In this document: in pieces, positions 58,014 through 64,000 of the stretch
How positions within the stretch are numbered: the stretch's first letter is position 1
Layout of the letters: every line of letters begins with the position of its first letter
Source of the DNA: Campylobacter jejuni subsp. jejuni 414
GTDB lineage: Bacteria > Campylobacterota > Campylobacteria > Campylobacterales > Campylobacteraceae
Assembly: GCA_000163995.1 (NCBI GenBank)
Contig: CM000855.1
Span: 278,561-342,560, forward strand
Length of the DNA: 64,000 nt
Direction: 5' to 3'
Translations under genes and position numbers: made by a program
Notes under the pieces: generated by a model
Told to the model about the DNA's origin: nothing
The model's input: the letters and a program-made list of their open reading frames with translations, nothing else
The model's database searches: none

Positions 58014-59125
58014 ATGGCAAGAAGGTCCAAGGGTGATGCTAAAACCATTTTTAGCGTTGCTAGCGGTAATTTTTTAGAAATGTATGATTTTGCGGTTTAT
58101 GGTTTTTATGCTGCATTTATTGCTAAAGTGTTTTTTCCTGCTCAAAGTTATGAAAGTATAGGATTTTAGCACCTATTATTGTGGTAATTGGAAGGCTTTT
58201 GCAAGGTTTTAGTGCTGGAGCTGAAATAGGTGGAGCAAGTATTTATTTAGCAGAAATTGCACCAAAAAACTTACGCGGTTTTTATGCTTCTTGGCAAAGT
58301 GGATCTCAGCAAATTGCTACCGTATTTGCGGGTGCTTTGGGTGTACTTTTACATTATCTTATAGGTGATGCTATTATGCAAGCTTGGGGCTGGAGAATCC
58401 CTTTTATCGTTGGATGTTTAGTTGTGCCTTATATTTTTTATATAAGAAGAACTTTAGATGAAACACCTGAATTTAAAGCAAAAATTCACCAAGCTCCAAA
58501 AACCTTTGGAGCTATTTTCAAAAGTATTAGAGAAAATATACCTATAGTGATTTTTGGAATCATGTTTGTAATGATGACGACAGTAACTTTTTATTTTATC
58601 ACTTCTTACACTCCAACTTTTGCCAATAAAGTTTTGCATTTTAGTAAATTAGAAAGCTTTATGATTACTGCTATTATAGGACTTAGCAATACTTTTTGGT
58701 TGCCATTTTCTGGTTTTATTGGAGATAAAATAGGAAGAAAGCCTATTTTATTAACCATGACTTTTTTAGGTGTTGTCAGTGCTTATCCTATGTTAAATTT
58801 TTTAACAAATAATATTTCTTTTGCCAATTTGGTTTTAGTGGAATTATGGTTTAGTTTTATTTTTGGTGCTTATAATGGGGCTATGGTGGTTTCTTTATCA
58901 GAAATCATGCCTAAAAATGCAAAAGCTTTGGGTTTTTCTTTTTCTTATTCTATAGCGGTGGCAATTTTTGGAGGATTTACCCCTGCTGTTTCAACTTATT
59001 TGATAGAAAAAACTAGCAATCCTGCCTCTCCTGCATTTTGGCTTACCTTTGCAGCCATTTGTTCTTTTGTGGCTTCTTTGATTATTTTTAAAAAAGGTGG
59101 AATTTATGAAAGACAACAAAAATGA
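58014..59125 (+). pseudogene. tcuC: tcuC, MFS tricarballylate/citrate:proton symporter, deleted and frameshifted
   Basis: The N-terminus (SVASGNFLEMYDFAVYGFYAAFIAKVFFPAQS) and the C-terminal two thirds (GRLLQGFSAGAEIGGASIYLAEIAPKNLRGFYASWQSGSQQ... to RGG-type tail) match the metabolite:H+ symporters CitA/TcuC. Compared with full-length members, about 75 residues covering helices 2-3 are missing between PAQSYE and SIGFLAP. A T4 run after GGA puts a TAG at 58167-58169. The second frame runs 58181-59125 (314 residues). Transport function must be lost. The 3' end overlaps tcuA by 20 bases. Confidence 0.82.
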
Positions 59126-60533
59126 GAATGAAATGGAATTTGATATAGTGGTTATAGGCGGGGGCAATGCAGCTCTTTGTGCAGCTATAGCAGCAGCTAG
59201 TAAAAAAGAAAATATAAAAATAGCACTTTTAGAAAGCTCTCCAAAAGAATGGAGAGGAGGAAATTCTCAACACACTAGAAATTTGCGCTCTATGCATGAT
59301 GAGCCTACGGATATCTTGACTCAAAGTTATAGCGAGGATGAGTTTTTTGAAGATGTTTTTAAGGTGACTAAGGGACAAACCAATGAAGAATACGCTCGTT
59401 TTGTCATTTCTCGTACTCCAAAGGCGGTAGAGTTTGCTAAAAAATATGGAGTGCGTTTTCAACCTTCCATGCGAGGAACTTTGCACTTAGGACGCACAAA
59501 TGCTTTTTTCTTAGGGGGCGGAAAATCTTTAGTCAATGCTTATTTTAATGCGGCAAAAAATTTAGGGGTTGAAATTTTTTATGAATTTGAAGCTTTGGAT
59601 TTGATGGTAGAAAATGGATGCTGTAAGGAAATTTTGGTTTTGGATAAAAAACAAAATCAAGAAGTGAAAATTAAAACCAAGGCTGTGATCGTTGCAAGCG
59701 GGGGATTTGAGTCAAATTTGGAATGGCTTGAAGAAGCTTGGGGACAAAGGGCTAAAAATTTTATCATCCGTGGAACTCGTTTTAATCAAGGTAAGATGCT
59801 AAAGGCTTTAGAGAAAAATCATGCACAAATTATAGGCGATCCCACTCAAGGGCATATGGTTGCTATTGATGCAAGAACTCCAAAATATGATGGAGGCATA
59901 GCTTCAAGGGTGGATTGTGTATCTTTGGGTATAGTGGTAAATAAAAAGGCACAAAGATTTTATGATGAGGGTGAGGATTTTTGGCCAAAGCGTTATGCAA
60001 TTTGGGGGTGTTTGGTAGCAAATGAAGAGGATCAAATCGCTTATTCTATCACTGATTCTAAGGTGCAAAAATGTTACATGCCTTCACTTTTTGAACCCAT
60101 AGTGGCCAATTCTATTGAAGAATTAGCCTCTAAAATGAACTTAGATCCAAAGGCTTTAAAGATGACTTTAGATGAATATAATCAAAGTGTTATAGAAGGA
60201 GAATTTGATCACACTATACAGGATAATTGTCACACTCAAGGTTTAAAGATAGAAAAAACGCATTGGGCTTTGAAAATAGATACTCCACCTTTTTATTGCT
60301 ATCCTTTGCGTCCAGGTGTGACTTTTACCTACATGGGTGTGAAGGTGGATAAAAATGCAAGGGTGTATCAAGAAAATGGAGAACTTTTTAAAAATATATT
60401 TGCAGCTGGTGAAATCATGGCGGGAAATATTTTAACCCAAGGCTATGTTGCAGGCTTTGGTATGAGTATAGGAAGCGTTTTTGGGCGTTTGGCTGGAGAA
60501 AATGCCCTTGAGTTAGTAAAGGATATAAAATGA
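59106..60533 (+). CDS. tcuA: TcuA, FAD-dependent tricarballylate dehydrogenase
   Basis: TcuA oxidises tricarballylate to cis-aconitate, which enters the citric acid cycle. The intact 475-residue flavoprotein has the N-terminal FAD motif DIVVIGGGNAALCAAIAAA. It also has the substrate region RGGNSQHTRNLRSMHDEPTD, VIVASGGFESN, and the C-terminal GEIMAGNILTQGYVAGFGMSIGSVFGRLAG. I start at ATG 59106, not the upstream GTG. It belongs to the fumarate reductase/succinate dehydrogenase flavoprotein superfamily. Overlaps with tcuC and tcuB show operon structure. Without working TcuB its activity is doubtful. Confidence 0.88.
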   Translation: MKDNKNENEMEFDIVVIGGGNAALCAAIAAASKKENIKIALLESSPKEWRGGNSQHTRNLRSMHDEPTDILTQSYSEDEFFEDVFKVTKGQTNEEYARFVISRTPKAVEFAKKYGVRFQPSMRGTLHLGRTNAFFLGGGKSLVNAYFNAAKNLGVEIFYEFEALDLMVENGCCKEILVLDKKQNQEVKIKTKAVIVASGGFESNLEWLEEAWGQRAKNFIIRGTRFNQGKMLKALEKNHAQIIGDPTQGHMVAIDARTPKYDGGIASRVDCVSLGIVVNKKAQRFYDEGEDFWPKRYAIWGCLVANEEDQIAYSITDSKVQKCYMPSLFEPIVANSIEELASKMNLDPKALKMTLDEYNQSVIEGEFDHTIQDNCHTQGLKIEKTHWALKIDTPPFYCYPLRPGVTFTYMGVKVDKNARVYQENGELFKNIFAAGEIMAGNILTQGYVAGFGMSIGSVFGRLAGENALELVKDIK

Positions 60534-61595
60534 AAATTACAAAAATTTATGAAGAAGCACAAAAATCTTGCATTATATGCAATTCTTGTCGTTATTGCGA
60601 GGGGCTTTGTGCAGTATTTCCAGCTATGGAAAAAAACGTGAATTTTCTTTAAAGGATATGGATTATTTGGCTAATTTATGCCATCAATGTTCTGAATGTT
60701 TTTATGATTGCCAATACGCCCCACCACATGAATTTAATGTTTTGATTCCTAAACAATTTGCAGCTCTTAGGCAATACAGTTATGAAAAATACGCTTTTCC
60801 TAATTTTTTAGGCTTAGCCTTTAGGAAAAATGCGGTTTTAACCAGTATAGTTTTAATCCTTTGTTTATTTTTTGGATTTTGGAGTGCGAGTGCTTACGAG
60901 GGTGAAAATGTTAAAGGGGATTTTTTTGCTATTGTTTCTTATGATTATATGGTAAGTATTTTTGGTACGGTTTCACTTTTGGTGCTTTTAGCCTTTGCGG
61001 GCAGTGTGGCAAAATTCTATCATGCTATAGAAATAAAAAATCTCAATCTTGCTGTTTTCGTAAAAAGTCTAAAAGACGCTTTAAGCCTTAAATATCTAGG
61101 CGGACATAAAAATGAGGGTTGTATTTATCCTAATGAAAAGCGTTCTAATATAAGAAAAATATTTCATCATTTTACTGCTTATGGTTTTTTATTTTGTTTT
61201 ATAGCGACTTCTTTAGGGGCTTTTTATCATCACTTTTTAAATTTAGTAGCCCCTTATGATTTTACCCAACTTCCTAAAATTTTTGGAAGCTTAGGAGGGA
61301 TTATGCTTTGCATAGGAACTTTGGGACTTTTTGTTTTAAAAAGCGTAGCGGATAAAAACATAGTAGATAGTCAAAGTATGGGCATGGATTATGTTTTTAT
61401 TTTCATGCTTTTTTAGTAAGTTTTACAGGGCTTTTACTCATGCTTTTAAAGCAAAGTTCTTTTTTGCCCTATATGCTTTGGTTTCATTTAAGTTGTGTTT
61501 TGGCTTTTTTTATTATGATGCCTTATTCTAAATTTGTGCATATGTTTTATCGCTTTGTCGCACTTTTAAAATACAATAGCGAGGAAGAAATATGA
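60530..61595 (+). pseudogene. tcuB: tcuB, membrane Fe-S/heme electron-transfer protein of tricarballylate oxidation, twice frameshifted
   Basis: TcuB reoxidises TcuA and passes electrons to the quinone pool. ATG 60530 (overlapping the tcuA stop) starts MKITKIYEEAQKS and the Cys motif CIICNSCRYCEGLC, then breaks at an A7 tract (60630-60636; eight or five A needed). The main frame continues REFSLKDMDYLANLCHQCSECFYDC and four membrane helices. A T6 run (61409-61414; seven or four needed) then gives a TAG. The natural end, SFTGLLLMLLKQSS through HMFYRFVALLKYNSEEEI, is in another frame and stops at 61595. Confidence 0.82.
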
Positions 61596-61598
61596 TAT

Positions 61599-61627
61599 AA
61601 TAATGCCTGCGTTTTAAGGCATTATTT
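61599..61627 (+). terminator. Terminator of the tcu cassette
   Basis: AATAATGCCT / AGGCATTATT is a ten-base perfect stem with an eight-base loop, starting three bases after the tcuB stop and ending in a T-rich stretch. Confidence 0.8.
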
Positions 61628-62046
61628 AAATTATTTTAAAAACAAAATTATTTTTTTATAAAACCAAAATCTTTTATTGATAAATTTATGATTATCTTTG
61701 ATAAGATAAAGAAATTCAAGCGAAAGTGTTCGTGCATATAAAAAAGTTAGCACAAAGAATTAAGATTAAGATATGGAGAATTACTTCAAGATATGAGTTA
61801 AACAGATGGAGATTTGCTTATTTATAAGATAAATAGTATTTTTTGGTAGTTAGTATTGCTTTATTTTTCTTATCCTATTTTAAGATATAGTAAATACTCG
61901 TATTTATTTTTTTATTGTATTTTTGTTTGCCTTGACTGGCTTAAAATTTTTCAGTATTTATTAGTATTTGATTTTTTATCATTTGACTTGCTTTTTAATA
62001 TTTATTTTGGTTGATATTTTAAGTTTAATTTTGTAAAATTTTCATT
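61628..62046. other. AT-rich intergenic stretch, no gene seen
   Basis: About 420 bases between tcuB and the membrane protein gene have no open frame with coding character on either strand. It contains periodic T-runs and a TTTTGTAAAATTTT sequence near 62030-62043 that could be the downstream promoter. It may include scar DNA from the tcu insertion. Confidence 0.5.
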
Positions 62047-63273
62047 ATGGAAAAAATCAAAAATTATAAACTTATCATCATTTTACTTAGTCTTGATTTG
62101 TTGGCTTTACTTTATGGAATTTCAACACTGAGTATTAGTGCTGATGAATCTGATATTTATTTTGGTGAGCAGGGTAAATCATTTATTTTTTCTCATAGTT
62201 TGCTTTATTATATATCTCATTTTGGAACTTTTATTTTTGGGCAAAATGATTTTGGTTTAAGGCTTCCTTTTTTATTTTTTCATTTTTTAAGTTGTTTGCT
62301 TTTGTATTTGCTAGCTTTAAAATATACTAAAACTAAAATCGATGCTTTTTTTTCTTTATTGTTATTTGTTTTATTGCCGGGTACTGTTGCAAGTGCTTTA
62401 CTGGTTAATGCCGCATCTTTGGTGATTTTTTTAACCCTTGCTATATTATGTGCTTACGAATATGAAAAAAAATGGCTTTTTTATATATTATTGATTATAG
62501 TGTTATTTGTTGATAAATCTTTTAATATTTTATTTTTAACTTTTTTCTTTTTTGGGATTTATAAAAGAAATGCTATTTTATTTACCTTATCTCTTGTTTT
62601 GTTTGGAGCGAGTATCAGTTTTTATGGTTTTGATATGGGTGGACGTCCAAGAGGTTATTTTTTAGATACTTTAGGAATTTTTGCTGCATGTTTTTCTCCT
62701 TTGGTTTTTGTGTATTTTTTTTATACAATTTACCGTTTGACTTTTCAGAAATATAAAAATTTATTATGGTTTTTAATGAGTGTAACATTTGTATTTTGTT
62801 TGTTGCTTTCTTTAAGACAAAAACTTTTTTTAGATGATTTTTTGCCTTTTTGTGTTATTTGCACTCCTTTGCTTATAAAAACTTTAATGCAAAGTTATAG
62901 GGTGAGATTACCAGTTTTTCGATTAAGGTATAAAATCTTTATAGAATGTTCTATAATTTTTTTGATATTTTGTTATTTTTTAATCGTAGCTAATCAATTA
63001 CTGTATTATTTTATAAGCAATCCAAATCGTCATTTTGCTAATAATTATCATTTTGCTAAAGAATTGGCGCTAGAATTAAAAAAACAAGATGTTTTAGAGC
63101 TTACAACAGCTCCAAGTTTGCAAAAAAGATTGCGATTTTATGGAATAAAAAATAGCAATAAGTTTTATTTAAAAGCTTTAAAACAAGCTGATAAGTATGA
63201 TATGGACAAAAAAATTATTAAAGTAAAACTTGGAAAATATGAAAAAGTATATCAGATTTTAAACTATGATTAA
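62047..63273 (+). CDS. Polytopic GT39/PMT-like membrane glycosyltransferase-family protein (Cj0430-like)
   Basis: The 408-residue protein has about ten membrane helices. After the first helix comes the loop SISADESDIYFGEQGKSFIF, resembling the acidic DE loop of GT-C enzymes (PMT/ArnT). FGLRLPFLFFHFLSCLLLYLLALKYTKTKIDAFFSLLLFVLLP is the usual second block. The family transfers sugars from polyprenyl phosphate. It is shorter than ArnT and lacks a clear C-terminal domain, so activity is unproven. It overlaps the next gene by eight bases. Confidence 0.75.
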   Translation: MEKIKNYKLIIILLSLDLLALLYGISTLSISADESDIYFGEQGKSFIFSHSLLYYISHFGTFIFGQNDFGLRLPFLFFHFLSCLLLYLLALKYTKTKIDAFFSLLLFVLLPGTVASALLVNAASLVIFLTLAILCAYEYEKKWLFYILLIIVLFVDKSFNILFLTFFFFGIYKRNAILFTLSLVLFGASISFYGFDMGGRPRGYFLDTLGIFAACFSPLVFVYFFYTIYRLTFQKYKNLLWFLMSVTFVFCLLLSLRQKLFLDDFLPFCVICTPLLIKTLMQSYRVRLPVFRLRYKIFIECSIIFLIFCYFLIVANQLLYYFISNPNRHFANNYHFAKELALELKKQDVLELTTAPSLQKRLRFYGIKNSNKFYLKALKQADKYDMDKKIIKVKLGKYEKVYQILNYD

Positions 63274-64000
63274 AGCTTTCAGTTTGTTAGAATTTGTGTT
63301 TATAATTCTCATTTTAGGTATAGTTTTTAATTTAGGCAGTCTTTACTTAAAAAAAGACAATCTACTAGAAGGCGCAATACAAATTCTTAATGATATCCAA
63401 TATACCCAAAGTTTAGCCATGATGCAAGAAGGTATAAGAGTTGATGAGTTGGCTATCGCAAAAAGAGAGTGGTTTAAAAGTAAGTGGCAGATTTATTTTA
63501 TAAAATCAGCTGCTACAGGTTATGATCAAACATATACTATTTTTTTAGATAAAAATGGGGATGGAAATGCTAATTTAGGCAAAACTGAAATCAATATAGA
63601 TAGAGAAATTGCTGTTGATGTAATCAATCACAACAAATTAATGAACTCAGGTCAAAGTGGAGTTATTAGCAAAGATCATGAAAAAACTACACAAAGATTT
63701 AATATCACAAAAAGATTTGGTATAGAAAAAGTTGAATTTAAAGGAGCTTGCTCGGGATTTACTAGATTAGTATTTGATGAAATGGGCAGAGTGTATTCCC
63801 CATTAAAAAACGCTAAGCATGCTTATGAAAAAACTTTGGCAAAAAATAATTCAGATTGTATTATACGCTTGTCATCAAAGAAGCATGCTCTTTGTATTGT
63901 TGTAGATACCCTTAGTGGGTATACTTATATTCCAGAATTTAAAACACTTAAAAGTCAATTTGTTAATATAAAAAATAAAAATTATGAGTGTTCTAAACTC
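63266..64000 (+). CDS. Type IV pilin/pseudopilin-like protein (Cj0431-like), 3' end outside the window
   Basis: The frame opens at ATG 63266 and runs off the window after 245 codons. The start MIKAFSLLEFVFIILILGIVFNLGSLYL has the prepilin pattern (short basic leader, then a hydrophobic helix with Glu at position 5 of the mature part). The periplasmic part contains a calcium-loop-like FLDKNGDGNANLGKTEI and several Cys. C. jejuni uses type II/IV-pilus-like machinery for DNA uptake, so a competence pseudopilin role is possible. The reference annotation I recall is only a periplasmic protein. Confidence 0.75.
   Translation, partial: MIKAFSLLEFVFIILILGIVFNLGSLYLKKDNLLEGAIQILNDIQYTQSLAMMQEGIRVDELAIAKREWFKSKWQIYFIKSAATGYDQTYTIFLDKNGDGNANLGKTEINIDREIAVDVINHNKLMNSGQSGVISKDHEKTTQRFNITKRFGIEKVEFKGACSGFTRLVFDEMGRVYSPLKNAKHAYEKTLAKNNSDCIIRLSSKKHALCIVVDTLSGYTYIPEFKTLKSQFVNIKNKNYECSKL

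Noticed and set aside
1..64000. Defence island, prophage, integrative element or insertion sequence
   Set aside because: No integrase, transposase, restriction, Cas or phage structural genes were seen; the gene order is that of the C. jejuni core chromosome with small variable loci.

Overview
The window is very AT-rich and has the gene order of the Campylobacter jejuni chromosome. I recognise the run from cmeB, cmeA and cmeR through rpsU, der, trpS, serS, pyk, fur, lysS, glyA and frdCAB to a GT39-type membrane protein followed by a pseudopilin. It corresponds from memory to about Cj0366c-Cj0431 of strain NCTC 11168. Locus numbers given in the entries are recollections, not search results.

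Layout. 1-6.3 kb, minus strand: the CmeAB multidrug efflux genes, their TetR-type repressor cmeR (frameshifted here) and a CcoG-type ferredoxin. 6.4-13 kb, plus: rpsU, a lipoprotein, an ATP-grasp ligase with a 2-hydroxyacid dehydrogenase, YajQ, two envelope proteins and an AAA ATPase. 13-17.8 kb, minus: msrQ/msrP, then the Cj0385c-kdsA-ribH-nusB-pyrF operon. 17.9-24.5 kb, plus: der, aroK, trpS, serS and a large TPR protein. 24.5-30.7 kb, minus: a flagellar-type sigma28 gene, pyk, a malate:quinone oxidoreductase-like protein, coaX and a BamB/YfgM-like pair. 30.8-47.3 kb, plus: gatC, cvpA-like, fur, lysS, glyA, aroE, lgt, frdCAB and the paired dynamin-like GTPases. One minus-strand lipoprotein interrupts this run. 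47.3-50 kb and 52.8-54 kb are gene graveyards. 50-57 kb holds small conserved genes, including a sigma54-promoted one. 57.1-61.6 kb is a tricarballylate-utilisation (tcu) cassette with its own GntR regulator, itself decayed. The window ends with a membrane glycosyltransferase-like protein and a partial pseudopilin.

The main message is decay. cmeR, trpS (3' end), lysS (5' end), DLP1 (5' end), tcuC, tcuB and at least six small accessory genes carry frameshifts, stops or deletions. Several lie in A or T homopolymers, and three (trpS, lysS, DLP1) show A7 where the family reading frame needs A6. Either the genome is really eroding, as reported for some C. jejuni lineages such as subsp. doylei, or part of this is homopolymer error in the assembly; only reads can decide. 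I found no CRISPR array, insertion sequence, prophage, rRNA or tRNA. I see no clearly new defence or secretion system. The least explained DNA is the 47.3-48.1 kb stretch and the secreted pseudogene after it.
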